Assembly: GCA_017419405.1 (NCBI GenBank)
Contig: JAFOLH010000017.1
Location: forward strand, 1-64,000
Direction of reading: 5' to 3'
DNA: 64,000 nt
DNA from: Renibacterium sp.
GTDB lineage: Bacteria > Actinomycetota > Actinomycetes > Actinomycetales > Micrococcaceae
Position 1 is the stretch's first letter; each line of letters starts with the position of its first letter. The notes beneath the pieces are model-generated. The model saw only the letters and a program-made list of their open reading frames with translations. It did no database searches and had not been told where the DNA came from. This document shows positions 1 to 11,412 of the stretch, one piece after another. Both the position numbers and the translations under genes were made by a program.

Positions 1-1491
1 ACCGTCACCGTTTCACTCGCGGATAAAGACGGCAACCCGGTCCTGAACGCCGACACGGCGAAACTCGCGGCCAGCAGTGACCCGGCCAATGCCAACTTCG
101 GCAGCTGGACCAATAACGGCGACGGCACCTACACCGCCACCATCACCACCACCGTCGCCGGCGACAAGAAAATCACCACCACGTTCGATGGCGGAGCGAT
201 CACAGCTGGTGGCAATGACGTGGCCCGCTTCGTGGCCGGCCCGGTCGACGTGACCAATGCCGGCACGAAGTACACGGTCACCGAAGGCAACCGCGTTGCC
301 GACGGCACCGCAACTCACACCGTGACCGTTTCACTCGCGGACAAAGACGGAAACCCGGTCACCAACGCCGACACCGCGAAACTCGCGGCCACCAGTGACC
401 CGGCCAATGCCAACTTCGGCAGCTGGACCAATAACGGCGACGGAACCTACACCGCCACCGTGGCATCCACCGTCGCCGGCGACAAGAAAATCACCACCAG
501 CTTCGACGGCGGAACGATCAAAGCCGACGGCAACGACGTGGCTCGCTTCACCGCAGGCGGCGTCGATGTCAGCAACCCCGGAACGAAGTTCACCGTCACC
601 GAAGGCGAGAAAACTGCCGACGGCGTCGCCAGCCACACCGTCACCGTGACTTTGGCGGACAAGGACGGCAACCCGGTTCCGAATGCCGACACCACGAAAT
701 TGGCCGCGGTCAGCGATCCGGCCAATGCCAACTTCGGCAGCTGGACCGATAACGGCGACGGAAGCTACACCGCCACCGTGACCTCCACCGTCGCGGGCGA
801 CAAGAAGGTCACCGTCTCGTTCGACGGCGGAACCATCAAAGCTGACGGCAACGACGTGGCCCGCTTCACCGCAGGTGCCGTCGATGTCACCAACGCCGGA
901 ACGAAGTTCACGGTCACCGAAGGCAACCGCGTTGCCGACGGAACCGCAACCCACACCGTCAAGGTGACCCTAGTCGATAAGGACGGCAACCCGGTCCTGA
1001 ACGCAGATACCACGAAATTGGCCGCAGTCAGCGATCCGGCCAATGCCAACTTCGGCAGCTGGACCAATAACGGGGACGGAACCTACACCGCCACCGTGAC
1101 CTCCACCGTCGCCGGAGCCAAAACAATCACCGTCAGCTTCGACGGCGGCACGATCAAAGCCGACGGCAACGACGTAGCGCGCTTCGTCGCCGGTCCAGTC
1201 GATGTGACCAACGCCGGAACCAAGTTCACCGTCACCGAAGGCGAAAAAGCTGCCGACGGCGTCGCCACCCACACGATCACCGTGACCCTGGTCGACAAAG
1301 ACGGCAACCCGGTGCTGAACGCCGACACCAGCAAGCTCACGGCTACGAGTGACCCGAACAACACCACGATCGGAAAGTGGGTGAACAACGGAGACGGAAC
1401 CTACACCGCCACCGTGACCTCCACCGTCGCCGGCGACAAGAAGTTCACCGTCGCGTTCGACAGCGGCTCGATCACGGCTGATGGCAACGAC
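1..1491 (+). repeat. 318-bp tandem coding repeats
   Basis: Exact 318-bp periodicity is seen from the NDVARF anchor, whose GTG/GTA codon falls at 220, 538, 856, 1174 and 1492. Four full copies lie at 220-537, 538-855, 856-1173 and 1174-1491, and a partial copy lies at 1-219. All copies stay in frame and encode 106-residue modules. The last full copy has diverged most (NNTTIGKW replaces NANFGSW), as is common for the membrane-proximal module. Confidence 0.92.
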
Positions 1492-1653
1492 GTGGCCCGC
1501 TTCACCGCACTCCCCGTCGATCCACCAGCCCCGAAAGACGACCTGGCAATCACCGGCCTCACCGCCCTGCCACTAGCCCTGCTCGGCGCACTGATCCTCG
1601 GACTCGGCCTGCTGCTCATGCTCACCACCCGACGCAAACGGCAAAACCCCTAA
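1..1653 (+). CDS. Repeat-containing wall-anchored surface protein (5' partial)
   Basis: The reading frame is open from base 1, so the N-terminus lies outside the window; 550 residues are visible. They are built almost entirely from a 106-residue Ig-like module containing KDGNPV, NNGDGTYTATVTSTVAGDK and FDGGTIKADGNDVARF, which resembles the group 1 bacterial Ig-like (invasin/intimin-type) fold. The C-terminus is a sorting signal: LAITG at 1543-1557, a hydrophobic segment of about 25 residues, and a RRKR tail. LAxTG is the motif used by class E sortases of actinobacteria. The likely role is a stalk or adhesin exposed on the wall; the ligand cannot be told from the repeats. The gene converges on ino1 across a very long hairpin. 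Confidence 0.85.
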   Translation, partial: TVTVSLADKDGNPVLNADTAKLAASSDPANANFGSWTNNGDGTYTATITTTVAGDKKITTTFDGGAITAGGNDVARFVAGPVDVTNAGTKYTVTEGNRVADGTATHTVTVSLADKDGNPVTNADTAKLAATSDPANANFGSWTNNGDGTYTATVASTVAGDKKITTSFDGGTIKADGNDVARFTAGGVDVSNPGTKFTVTEGEKTADGVASHTVTVTLADKDGNPVPNADTTKLAAVSDPANANFGSWTDNGDGSYTATVTSTVAGDKKVTVSFDGGTIKADGNDVARFTAGAVDVTNAGTKFTVTEGNRVADGTATHTVKVTLVDKDGNPVLNADTTKLAAVSDPANANFGSWTNNGDGTYTATVTSTVAGAKTITVSFDGGTIKADGNDVARFVAGPVDVTNAGTKFTVTEGEKAADGVATHTITVTLVDKDGNPVLNADTSKLTATSDPNNTTIGKWVNNGDGTYTATVTSTVAGDKKFTVAFDSGSITADGNDVARFTALPVDPPAPKDDLAITGLTALPLALLGALILGLGLLLMLTTRRKRQNP

Positions 1654-1677
1654 CCAGGAAACACCGCGATGAGCTAA

Positions 1678-1744
1678 CAGATACGACGGGAGCGGGGGCC
1701 CGGCTTGGATGATCCAAGCCGGGCCCCCGCTCCCGTCGTATCTG
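1678..1744. terminator. Very long perfect hairpin between convergent genes
   Basis: Arms 1678-1710 and 1712-1744 are perfectly complementary over 33 bp around one central base. It sits 24 bp after the surface-protein stop and 7 bp before the ino1 stop, so it probably serves as a bidirectional terminator. Neither strand has a U-tract after the stem. Confidence 0.75.
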
Positions 1745-1751
1745 GATCCGG

Positions 1752-2836
<1,085 letters not shown>

Positions 2837-2840
<4 letters not shown>

Positions 2841-3859
2841 TTCTTTTCCTCACTTGCCGCGTCGATCGCGGCGATTTCTTCATTGCTGAACTCCAGATTG
2901 CGCACCCCGGCAAGGTTCGCCTCGAGCTGGGCGACACTCGACGCGCCCACCAGTGCAGAAGTCACCCCGCCGTCGTTTTGTTCCCGCAAAACCCAGGCGA
3001 CTGCCATTTCGGCAAGCGATTGTCCGCGCCCGGCAGCTATCTCGTTCAACGCGCGTACCGCCGTCATCTTCTGCTCGGTCAAGGCGCTTTCTTTGAGGAA
3101 ATGCCCGACGGCGGCCCGCGAACCTGCCGGAACACCCTCCAGATAGCGATCGGTCAAGACTCCTTGGGCCAACGGCGAATAGGCGATCGAGCCGATGCCC
3201 TCGTCCTTGAGTACCGCGAGCAACGACGATCCGCTGCTGTCCGGGGTTTCGATCCAGCGGTCGAAGATGTTGTAGTTGGGCTGATTGATCACCATCGGCG
3301 TGCCGAGTTCCCGGAGGATCCGAGCCGCTTCGAGGGTCTGCGCAGCCGAGTAGTTCGAAACCCCGACGTACAAGGCTTTCCCAGCGCGGACGGCTGCGTC
3401 CAGCGCAGACATGGTTTCTTCCAGCGGGGTCTCCGGATCGAACCGGTGGCTGTAGAAGATGTCGACATAGTCCAAGCCCATGCGCTGCAACGATTGGTCC
3501 AGGCTGGCCGTGAGGTACTTGCGCGAACCCCATTCGCCGTAAGGACCGCCCCACATCAGATGCCCGGCTTTGGAGGAGACGATGATCTCGTCCCGGTAGG
3601 CGGCGAAATCTTCGCGCAGATGCCTGCCGAAATTGGTCTCCGCGCTGCCTGCCGGCGGTCCGTAATTGTTTGCCAAGTCGAAATGCGTGACACCCAGGTC
3701 AAAAGCCCGGCGCAACACGGCACGCTGGGTTTCGAATGGCTTGTCATCGCCGAAGTTGTGCCAGAGGCCCAAGGAAACGGCGGGAAGTTTCAAACCGCTT
3801 CTGCCCAATCGGCGGTAAGGCACCTGGTCATAGCGGGATTCGGCGGGAAAATAGGTCAT
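2837..3859 (-). CDS. Aldo/keto reductase, L-glyceraldehyde 3-phosphate reductase type
   Basis: NADPH-dependent aldo/keto reductase of the AKR14 (YghZ/MgrA-like) kind, 340 residues. The tetrad is visible as D61 and Y66 ([11 protein letters not shown]), K97 (SSKAG) and H138 (SHRFD). The opening [19 protein letters not shown] and the PPAGSAE loop are typical of L-glyceraldehyde 3-phosphate reductases, which detoxify the non-natural enantiomer or methylglyoxal. Substrate assignment is by family resemblance only. It starts at ATG 3859 and overlaps ino1 by four bases. The LacI regulator gene upstream ends 58 bp away on the same strand. Confidence 0.85.
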
Positions 3860-3917
3860 GGCTCCATCATGCCACTTGCTGCAGCCGGTCCGGTTCGGCC
3901 AGCCGGCCCGTCCGGTT

Positions 3918-4934
3918 TCAGTTCACACAGCCGCAGGATTCCCGGACCGCAAGATCGCCGCTGAACCGGAGATGGGCGATCTCCGAAGGCTGCTGGGCAG
4001 CGCGCAACACGAGATCCACAGCCGCTTCCGCGAGTTGTCCGATGGGTTGTTGCACGGTGGTCAGCGCGGGACAGGTGAAAGCCGATTCGGCAATCCCATC
4101 GAAGGAAACCAGCGCCAGATCAGCAGGAATTCGCACTCCCGCTTCCCAGGCCGCCCGCAGCACCCCGATGGATTGTTGGTCGGAACTGACGAACAAACCA
4201 TCCGGACGGTCGCTCCGGGCGAACATCCGCACTCCCGCCGAGTATCCGCCGGACAAACTGAAATCGCCGAATTCCACCGGCCCCTCCGGCAGTCCAGCAG
4301 CACCCAGCGCATCGCGCCAACCGGAAATCCGATCCCGATCACCGGTGACGTATTCGTCTTCGCCGATGATCAGGCCGATCCGCTGCCGGCCGTGTTCGAT
4401 CAGATGCTGCACCGCGTCGAAGGCGCCGGCCCGCGACTCCACGCCCACAGTGTTGATTCCGGCAGCGGTGGATCGGTCCAGGAAAACCATCGGAAGCCCC
4501 GGGATTGCTTGTCCGGTCAGAGCCGCGCCCTGGACGCAACTGGACAGCAGCACGCCGTCCACGCCCCGTGCCTCGAAGACGTTCAAATGCGCCGACTCGA
4601 CATCGGGGTCGAGGTTTGAGCTGGCGGACAAGACCACATAGCCGCGCTGCCGGGCCACTGCCTCGACGGCGGTGGACACCGCCATGAAGTACGGGTTCTT
4701 GCCATCCGGAATGACTAATCCCAGCGTTTTGATCGAGCCGGTTTTGAGCGACCGGGCCACCGCGTTTGGCCGGTATTCGAGCATTTCGATGGCTTGCCGG
4801 ACTCGGATCGCGGTCTCTTCGGCAACCCGTTTGGGCCCATTGTTCACCACGTAACTGACCACGGCGGTACTGACGCCGGCGAGCGCAGCGACGTCATTTC
4901 TGGTGGCCTTGGACCGCGACGGTGTCTCCGGCAT
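3918..4934 (-). CDS. LacI-family transcriptional regulator
   Basis: 338 residues. The N-terminal helix-turn-helix and hinge (TRNDVAALAGVSTAVVSYVV, about residues 11-30, then YRPNAVARSLKTG) match LacI/GalR repressors. A periplasmic-binding-protein-like effector domain follows, with LGLVIPDGKNPYF and IPADLALVSFDGI. The effector is probably a sugar or polyol but cannot be read from the sequence. It lies just upstream of the aldo/keto reductase-ino1 pair on the same strand and may read into them. A 10-bp palindrome TACTCGAGTA (5094-5103) lies 160 bp upstream of the start and is a weak operator candidate. Confidence 0.9.
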   Translation of the reverse strand: MPETPSRSKATRNDVAALAGVSTAVVSYVVNNGPKRVAEETAIRVRQAIEMLEYRPNAVARSLKTGSIKTLGLVIPDGKNPYFMAVSTAVEAVARQRGYVVLSASSNLDPDVESAHLNVFEARGVDGVLLSSCVQGAALTGQAIPGLPMVFLDRSTAAGINTVGVESRAGAFDAVQHLIEHGRQRIGLIIGEDEYVTGDRDRISGWRDALGAAGLPEGPVEFGDFSLSGGYSAGVRMFARSDRPDGLFVSSDQQSIGVLRAAWEAGVRIPADLALVSFDGIAESAFTCPALTTVQQPIGQLAEAAVDLVLRAAQQPSEIAHLRFSGDLAVRESCGCVN

Positions 4935-4973
4935 GCGACTCGTTTCCGGCGGATTTGCGGTTTGCTGGACGGG

Positions 4974-5009
4974 GAGGTCAAGACCGCGTTGGAACGCGGT
5001 CTTGACCTC
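4974..5009. terminator. 17-bp perfect inverted repeat (hairpin)
   Basis: Arms 4974-4990 and 4993-5009 are perfectly complementary with a 2-base loop. The repeat lies between the stop of the phosphoesterase gene (5182) and the start of the LacI gene (4934), both on the minus strand. A terminator for the phosphoesterase message is most likely. No U-tract follows, and a role as a LacI-type operator is not excluded. Confidence 0.55.
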
Positions 5010-5181
5010 AATCTAGCAACAAATGCCGCCTGATTGCATGCCACCCCTCCCCCGAGTTGGGCATGCCCTGCAGATTCTGCGGGCTGCTGAATCTACTCGA
5101 GTAACCATAGCATTGCCCGTGCCATAGGCGAGCCCCGGACTCCCGGATACGGGATTCTCCGGCAGTGCAAAGGCGGAAGGA

Positions 5182-6930
5182 TCAACGCAAAGGGTTCGCC
5201 AGCAACAACTCGACGTTGAGGTCCTTCGGTTGGCCCAGCGAAGCATCCGAGGCCTGGATGTCGTTGTATGCGAGCTCCCGGTAGAGGGCCGCCAGGTCAT
5301 CTAGGGCTCCCGAGCTATAGCTGCCCTGGTAGGGCGCCGCCGATTCGATCAGGGTGCCGAACAAGGAGAGCGTGCCGTCCTGGTTGTCCGCGACTTCGAT
5401 GATCCTGGCCTGTTGCGGGAAGTCGATGTGGGAGGCCGTGTTGATCTGCCAAAACCCGCGTTCCGGCGTCGGTCCCGGCTGCGCGGTCACCTCGTTTTTG
5501 TGCGTGTGCCCGTTGACCCAGGCCAGGACGTTCGGGAACCGCTTGAGCAAGTCCCGCACGTCCTTGCCGGAACGCCGCAACTCGAGCAGCCGCGCCGGAT
5601 CCGGGATCAAGTTGTTCATCGAATCGATCGTGTGGTGGCTGAAAACCACGAACAGTTTGTCCGCCGTCGGCCGTTTGACCTTGAAGCCCCAACCGTCGTA
5701 ATAGCTGCTGCTGCCGGATTTGAGCGTCTCCTCGAGCCACTGGAACTGCGCCTGGCCGAGCGAACCTTCCGTGTACCCGGCCCGGTTGGTGGAATCGAGG
5801 CTGATCCCGACCACTTGCGTTGAGATCTCGAAACTGTAATAGCCCCTGCCGGTGTCCACCGACTCCTGGTTGAACCCGTGACCCACCGGGCCGGCTCCGG
5901 CAACCTTCGGGTCGAGGTGTTTTTTCATGTATTCGACCGGCGTGAACGGAGCTCGCCGTTGGTCCGCCACGACTTTTTCGAACGGAGCCACCGTGAACTC
6001 CCCGGTGCGCAAGGACTGCCCCTGTGCGATCGCGGCCCGGAATGCTTTTTCCACTGTGGGATCGGCGAAACCGGAGAACTTGTTCTCGCCAGTGTAATTG
6101 GCGGCCAGAAGACTCCAGTCCGAAGGCAGCGTGCCCTGGATGCTGTCGTCGTGGTTGCCGAAAACGCTGTACCAGGGAATGTCCAGGCCGGCGCTTTCGG
6201 CGGTTGCCATGATCCGGGAAAAATAACCCGGAATCTGCGGAAAACCTGCTTGTTTGTACTGATCCTGCACCGGGAGTTCCGGATTGTAGTAGTTCTTGTC
6301 CGCACCGCTCTGCACGCCTTGCCACATCTGCGGATCGCCGGTGTTCGCGGAGAATTCGCCACCGCTCATCACGGTCAGGAACCAATCCAACTCGATGTTT
6401 TCGTGATTGTCGGTATTGTCGCCCGTGGTCACGACGCAATCCAGGCTCCGGCCGGTGAACGGCGCCGCCTTGAGGGCGTTCACTCTCTGCACCAAAGAGC
6501 TGGCCCCGTGCACGCTCAAGGCCTCCTGCGGCCGGAAGGCACTCGAGGCAAGGCCATCCAGGTACTCGACCCGCATCGGCGATTGTGCGTCCACCACGTG
6601 GAGATCGGTGAATTGCACGAACGCGGCGAGCGCGGAACGCCTTTCATCCCGGCCCGACGATGCCGCGACCAGGTCTTCCCGAACCACCAAAGCGTATCCT
6701 GGGCCGGCAACCAGCCGGCTGTACCTGGCTTTCGCCGCTTGTGCGGACTGCTCCAACGTGGTTCCGGAAACCGATACCGCGCGTTGCGCATTCAGCTTCA
6801 AGGCCCGATCGACGGCAAAAGCCGATCCTCCGTTGCCCAGCGCGAAAACGCTGAGTCCAATGGCTCCACCGGCGCCGAGCAATGCCCTGCGGTTGAATGA
6901 ATTGCCGCCACGCTGATCCCCAATAGTCAT
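5182..6930 (-). CDS. Tat-exported metallophosphoesterase
   Basis: 582 residues from ATG 6930, chosen because GGATGGAG lies just upstream and the protein then opens with a Tat signal (NRRALLGAGGAIGL, ending near GGSAFAVD). A longer frame to 7044 adds 38 unlikely residues. Calcineurin-like motifs are visible: a DLH element (QFTDLHVVDAQ), GNHDD, and the C-terminal VFSHHTIDS and VNGHTHKNE metal ligands. This matches an actinobacterial family of secreted predicted phosphohydrolases; the substrate is unknown. It stands alone, followed by the hairpin at 4974-5009, and is divergent from the glycine operon. Confidence 0.85.
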   Translation of the reverse strand: MTIGDQRGGNSFNRRALLGAGGAIGLSVFALGNGGSAFAVDRALKLNAQRAVSVSGTTLEQSAQAAKARYSRLVAGPGYALVVREDLVAASSGRDERRSALAAFVQFTDLHVVDAQSPMRVEYLDGLASSAFRPQEALSVHGASSLVQRVNALKAAPFTGRSLDCVVTTGDNTDNHENIELDWFLTVMSGGEFSANTGDPQMWQGVQSGADKNYYNPELPVQDQYKQAGFPQIPGYFSRIMATAESAGLDIPWYSVFGNHDDSIQGTLPSDWSLLAANYTGENKFSGFADPTVEKAFRAAIAQGQSLRTGEFTVAPFEKVVADQRRAPFTPVEYMKKHLDPKVAGAGPVGHGFNQESVDTGRGYYSFEISTQVVGISLDSTNRAGYTEGSLGQAQFQWLEETLKSGSSSYYDGWGFKVKRPTADKLFVVFSHHTIDSMNNLIPDPARLLELRRSGKDVRDLLKRFPNVLAWVNGHTHKNEVTAQPGPTPERGFWQINTASHIDFPQQARIIEVADNQDGTLSLFGTLIESAAPYQGSYSSGALDDLAALYRELAYNDIQASDASLGQPKDLNVELLLANPLR

Positions 6931-7162
6931 GTCTCCATCCTTCGGCAGCAAAGGAACGGCCAGCCAAATCTGGGGTAAATTCTGGATGGAAACCGGGGTG
7001 CACAAATGCTGGGGCGGGAGTGCGCAAAGTGACTGATGTGGCACATGAACGGCGCCGACAAGCCGTCATCTGTGCACGCCCGCTCGACGGCTCCTGGAGA
7101 TTTGTTGCGTACTACCCCACCGTGTGACAATGGTCACTGGACAATTGAAAAGCCGATGATCC

Positions 7163-7357
7163 GCAGCGGGAGAGTTCTGCTGTCACCAAACCAGGCAGCA
7201 GGCGCCGTAGGAGCAAACCCTCCCCGGGAATCTCTCAGGCCCCTGTACCGCTGCGGCAAGGCAACTCTGGAAAGCAGTATTGCTCCATCCGAGCAATACT
7301 CACCGACGGTGCAAGCGGAGAAGTCTTCGCGGAAACTCTCAGGTCCAATACAGAGCG
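7163..7357 (+). ncRNA. Tandem glycine riboswitch (two aptamers)
   Basis: Two copies of the gcvT motif lie in the leader of gcvP. Aptamer 1 is about 7163-7254, opening GCAGCGGGAGAG and closing with CTCTCAGGCCCC...CCGCTGC. Aptamer 2 is about 7262-7357, with CTCTGG...AGCGGAGAAG...AACTCTCAGGTCC...CAGAG. The tandem pair and the position directly upstream of glycine cleavage genes are the classic arrangement, usually turning expression on at high glycine. A short palindrome GGTACAGCTGTACC (7375-7388) follows and may be part of the expression platform before the gcvP ribosome-binding region. Confidence 0.9.
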
Positions 7358-7406
7358 GGGAGGAACCCAAACCCGGTACAGCTGTACCCGAATACTGGAG
7401 TTCCTC

Positions 7407-10250
7407 ATGAGTGAAAATCTTGTTTCTGAGACAATCTTCGCCGATCGGCACATCGGCGCGCGGCGCGAAGCCGACGTGGCGCACATGCTCAAAACCATCG
7501 GCTACGACTCGGTAGACGGTCTGGTCGACACCGCGGTGCCGGAGAGCATCCGGCAGCAAAGCCCTTTGGTCTTGCAGCCCGCGCTGAGCGAAGTTGACGT
7601 CCTCAAGAAGCTGCGCGAACTCGCGTCCAAGAACAAGACCGCGGTCCAGCTGATCGGCCAGGGCTACTACGACACCGTGACTCCCCCGGTGATCCGTCGC
7701 AACATCCTGGAAGACCCGGCCTGGTACACCGCCTACACGCCTTACCAGCCGGAGATCTCGCAGGGCCGCCTCGAAGCGCTGCTCAACTTCCAGACCATGG
7801 TGGAAGACCTCACCGCACTGCCCATCGCCAACGCCTCGCTGCTTGACGAAGCTACTGCGGTCGCTGAAGCTGTGCTGCTGATGCGCCGCTCGAACAAGAA
7901 GCTCGAGTCCGGAGTCATTGTGCTGGACGCCGACGTCCTGCCGCAGACAATCTCCGTGGTCAAGGGCCGTGCCGAGGCGCTCGGATTCGACGTCGTGGTT
8001 GTTGACCTTGCGACCAACGGCCTACCTGAGGGCGATATCTGCGGCGTCGTGCTGCAACAGCCCGGCGTTTCCGGCACCGTGCACGACCATGCCGCCCTGA
8101 TCGCTGAAGCCAAAGAGCGCGGCGCGATGGTTACGGTCGCCGCCGATCTGCTCGCCCTGACCCTGATCGTCCCGCCGGGTGAGCAAGGTGCCGATATTGC
8201 GGTCGGCTCCGCACAGCGCTTTGGCGTCCCGCTGTTCTTCGGCGGCCCGCACGCTGCCTACATGGCGGTGCGCAACGGCCTGGAGCGTTCGTTGCCTGGT
8301 CGCCTGGTGGGCGTTTCCAAGGACGACGCCGGCACCCCCGCCTACCGCTTGGCGCTGCAGACTCGTGAGCAGCACATCCGCCGGGAGAAGGCGACGTCGA
8401 ACATCTGTACCGCCCAGGCCTTGCTGGCCATTGTGGCCAGCATGTACGCGGTTTACCACGGCCCCGAGGGTTTGAAGTGGATCGCGCAGCGCACGCAGCG
8501 GCACGCCGCAACGCTCGCTGCTTCGCTCAAGGCCGCTGGCATCGAGGTGCCCACCCAGAACCACTTCGACACCATCACGGTTTCGGTTCCAGGCCGCGCC
8601 GCAGAATTGCTCGCCGCGGCCGAGGCAAAGGGCCTGAACTTCCGCACGGTTGATGCCGATACCTTGGGCATTTCCTTCGACGAAACCACCACGAGCGAGA
8701 CGGTTGCGCTGGTTGCCAGCGTCTTCGGTGCCTCCGTGGTGAACGCCGAGAACAACCTGCCGGAGAACCTGCTGCGCAGCTCGGAATACCTGACCCACCC
8801 GGTTTTCCACGCGCACCGCTCGGAAACCCAGATGCTGCGTTACCTGCGCCGGCTTTCCGACCGCGATCTGGCCCTGGATCGCACGATGATCCCGTTGGGC
8901 TCATGCACCATGAAGCTCAACGCCACCGTGGAAATGGAATCCATTTCCTGGCCCGAGTTCGCTGGCATCCACCCCTTCGCACCGGATTCGCAGACCGCCG
9001 GTTGGCGCGAGCTGATCGAGGATCTCGAAACTGAACTGGCCACCATCACCGGTTATGACCAGGTATCGATCCAACCCAACGCCGGTTCGCAGGGCGAGCT
9101 CGCCGGCCTGCTGGCAATCCGCGGCTACCACCTCTCCCGCGGCGATGTGCAGCGTACCGTCTGCCTCATCCCTGCTTCGGCACACGGCACCAATGCGGCC
9201 TCCGCTGTGCTGGCCGGAATGAAGGTCGTCGTCGTTGCCACCGCACCTGATGGCACCATCGACCACGATGATTTGAACGCGAAGATCGAAGCCAACGCAG
9301 AGAACCTTGCCGCGATCATGATCACCTACCCGTCCACGCACGGCGTGTTCGACGCCGACGTCCGCCAGGTCTGCGACGCGATCCACGCCGCCGGTGGCCA
9401 GGTTTACATCGACGGCGCAAACCTGAACGCCTTGGTCGGGCTCGCCCAGCCGGGGCAGTTCGGCGGCGACGTTTCGCACCTGAACCTGCATAAGACTTTC
9501 TGCATCCCGCACGGCGGTGGCGGCCCCGGCGTCGGCCCGGTTGCGGCGAAGGCGCACTTGGCACCGTTCATGCCGGGCAACGCGAACGCAGAAAGCCACG
9601 ACGGTGCAGGCGTACCGATCTCGGCGTCGAAGTACGGCTCCGCTGGCGTCCTGCCGATCTCCTGGGCTTATGTGAAGCTCATGGGCGGCGATGGCCTCAC
9701 CGAGGCGACGCGCAGCGCGCTGCTTGCCGCGAACTACGTGGCCGCGAGCCTCAACGAGTTCTTCCCCATCCTGTACACCGGCAACGGCGGTCTGGTTGCG
9801 CACGAGTGCATCTTGGACCTGCGCGAACTGACCGTGAAGACCGGTGTCACCGCAGAGGACGTCGCGAAGCGCCTGATCGACTACGGCTTCCACGCGCCGA
9901 CGCTCGCTTTCCCGGTCGCCGGCACCTTGATGGTGGAACCCACCGAGTCCGAAGACCTCGGCGAGATCGACCGCTTCATCGCTGCGATGATCTCGATCAA
10001 GGGTGAAATCGACGAGATCGCCGAAGGCAAGATCTCCGTTGAAGATTCCGCGCTGCGGCTCTCCCCGCACACCGCAAACGCGGTGGTGAATGATTCTTGG
10101 GACCGCAAGTACAGCCGTGAACAGGCCGCGTTCCCGTTGCCCACGCTGCGGGTGGACAAGTACTTCCCGCCGGTTGGCCGGATCGACGGCGCCAATGGCG
10201 ACCGCAATCTGATCTGTTCCTGCCCGCCGCCCGAAGCGTTCGAGAACTAG
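7407..10250 (+). CDS. gcvP: Glycine dehydrogenase (decarboxylating), P protein
   Basis: The P protein of the glycine cleavage system decarboxylates glycine and passes the aminomethyl group to lipoyl-GcvH. At 947 residues it is the full single-chain form, with N- and C-terminal halves fused. The pyridoxal-phosphate lysine is K696 in [18 protein letters not shown]. The N-terminus has [18 protein letters not shown], and [11 protein letters not shown] lies mid-protein. It starts at ATG 7407 after GGAG, 50 bp beyond the second riboswitch aptamer, and gcvT follows after 16 bp. Expression should follow glycine through the riboswitch. Confidence 0.97.
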   Translation: MSENLVSETIFADRHIGARREADVAHMLKTIGYDSVDGLVDTAVPESIRQQSPLVLQPALSEVDVLKKLRELASKNKTAVQLIGQGYYDTVTPPVIRRNILEDPAWYTAYTPYQPEISQGRLEALLNFQTMVEDLTALPIANASLLDEATAVAEAVLLMRRSNKKLESGVIVLDADVLPQTISVVKGRAEALGFDVVVVDLATNGLPEGDICGVVLQQPGVSGTVHDHAALIAEAKERGAMVTVAADLLALTLIVPPGEQGADIAVGSAQRFGVPLFFGGPHAAYMAVRNGLERSLPGRLVGVSKDDAGTPAYRLALQTREQHIRREKATSNICTAQALLAIVASMYAVYHGPEGLKWIAQRTQRHAATLAASLKAAGIEVPTQNHFDTITVSVPGRAAELLAAAEAKGLNFRTVDADTLGISFDETTTSETVALVASVFGASVVNAENNLPENLLRSSEYLTHPVFHAHRSETQMLRYLRRLSDRDLALDRTMIPLGSCTMKLNATVEMESISWPEFAGIHPFAPDSQTAGWRELIEDLETELATITGYDQVSIQPNAGSQGELAGLLAIRGYHLSRGDVQRTVCLIPASAHGTNAASAVLAGMKVVVVATAPDGTIDHDDLNAKIEANAENLAAIMITYPSTHGVFDADVRQVCDAIHAAGGQVYIDGANLNALVGLAQPGQFGGDVSHLNLHKTFCIPHGGGGPGVGPVAAKAHLAPFMPGNANAESHDGAGVPISASKYGSAGVLPISWAYVKLMGGDGLTEATRSALLAANYVAASLNEFFPILYTGNGGLVAHECILDLRELTVKTGVTAEDVAKRLIDYGFHAPTLAFPVAGTLMVEPTESEDLGEIDRFIAAMISIKGEIDEIAEGKISVEDSALRLSPHTANAVVNDSWDRKYSREQAAFPLPTLRVDKYFPPVGRIDGANGDRNLICSCPPPEAFEN

Positions 10251-10266
10251 GAAACTGGAGCCACCG

Positions 10267-11400
10267 ATGACTCTCAAAGAAACCGCCCTGCACGCCGAGC
10301 ATGCCAAGCTCGGCGCCAGCTTCACCGATTTCGGCGGCTGGGACATGCCGCTGAAGTACCAGAGCGAACTCGCCGAGCACCACGCCGTCCGGCAGGGCGC
10401 AGGCTTGTTCGACCTGTCCCACATGGGCGAGATCTGGGTCCGCGGCCCGCAAGCTGCCGCGTTCTTGGACTATGCCCTGGTCGGTAACCTGTCCGCGATC
10501 GCGGTCGGCAAGGCAAAGTACTCGCTGATCTGCAATCCCGACGGCGGCATCATCGACGATCTGATCAGCTACCGCCGAGCCGAAGACGTTTATCTCGTCG
10601 TGCCGAACGCCGGCAATGCCGACGCGGTCTACGCCGAGTTCGTCAAGCGCGCTGAAGGCTTCGACGTCGAACTGGACAATGTCTCCGCACAGACCTCGCT
10701 GATCGCCTTGCAAGGCCCGGAGTCCGAGCGGATTTTGCTCGGCCTGGTCCCGGCAGAACAAGCCGAAGCGGTGCGCGAGCTGAAGTACTACGCAGCCACC
10801 GAAGTCACGGTTGCCGGCTTGCCGGTGTTGCTGGCCCGCACCGGTTACACCGGCGAAGACGGTTTCGAGCTCTACATCGACAACTCCGAGGCAGCCCGGT
10901 TGTGGAATTCCCTGCTGACCGCCGATGAAGCCGTCACGCCCTGTGGTTTGGCCAGCCGGGATTCGCTTCGCTTGGAAGCCGCAATGCCGCTGTACGGCAA
11001 CGAACTCGGGCTGGAAGGAAATCCTTTCGAAGCGGGCCTGGGCCCGGTCGTTTCACTGCCACCGGCGAAGACCGCCAAAGAAGGCGACTTCGTCGGCAAG
11101 GACGCACTGGCCAAGATCAAGGCAGAGCGTGCCGGGTCGCTGGATGGCAAACGCGTCCTCGTAGGGCTGCAAGGCCAAGGACGCCGCGCCGCGCGCGGCC
11201 ATTACCCGGTGGTTCTCGACGGGCAGAACATCGGCGAAGTCACCTCCGGTCTGCCCAGTCCCACGCTCGGCTACCCGGTGGCGCTGGCCTACGTCGACGC
11301 CGAGCATTCCGAGGTCGGCACCGAACTCCAGGTGGATCTGCGCGGCAAAGCCGAGCCGTTCACCGTCGTCGCCCTTCCCTTTTACAAACGAACCAAGTAA
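10267..11400 (+). CDS. gcvT: Aminomethyltransferase, glycine cleavage T protein
   Basis: Transfers the methylene group from aminomethyl-lipoyl-GcvH to tetrahydrofolate, releasing ammonia and 5,10-methylene-THF. The protein has 377 residues, the normal length. The folate-binding GcvT fold is visible in FTDFGGWDMPLKY, FDLSHMGEI, GYTGEDGFELY, SRDSLRLEAAMPLYGNE and the C-terminal barrel G(E)VTSGLPSPTLGYPVALAYV. It starts at ATG 10267 with GGAG upstream, 16 bp after gcvP and 12 bp before gcvH, so it belongs to the riboswitch-controlled operon. Confidence 0.96.
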   Translation: MTLKETALHAEHAKLGASFTDFGGWDMPLKYQSELAEHHAVRQGAGLFDLSHMGEIWVRGPQAAAFLDYALVGNLSAIAVGKAKYSLICNPDGGIIDDLISYRRAEDVYLVVPNAGNADAVYAEFVKRAEGFDVELDNVSAQTSLIALQGPESERILLGLVPAEQAEAVRELKYYAATEVTVAGLPVLLARTGYTGEDGFELYIDNSEAARLWNSLLTADEAVTPCGLASRDSLRLEAAMPLYGNELGLEGNPFEAGLGPVVSLPPAKTAKEGDFVGKDALAKIKAERAGSLDGKRVLVGLQGQGRRAARGHYPVVLDGQNIGEVTSGLPSPTLGYPVALAYVDAEHSEVGTELQVDLRGKAEPFTVVALPFYKRTK

Positions 11401-11412
11401 AGGCCAGATCCC

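Noticed and set aside
5094-5103. Palindrome TACTCGAGTA as LacI operator
   Set aside because: It is only 10 bp, 160 bp from the start, and unsupported by a second copy; mentioned only as a weak possibility.
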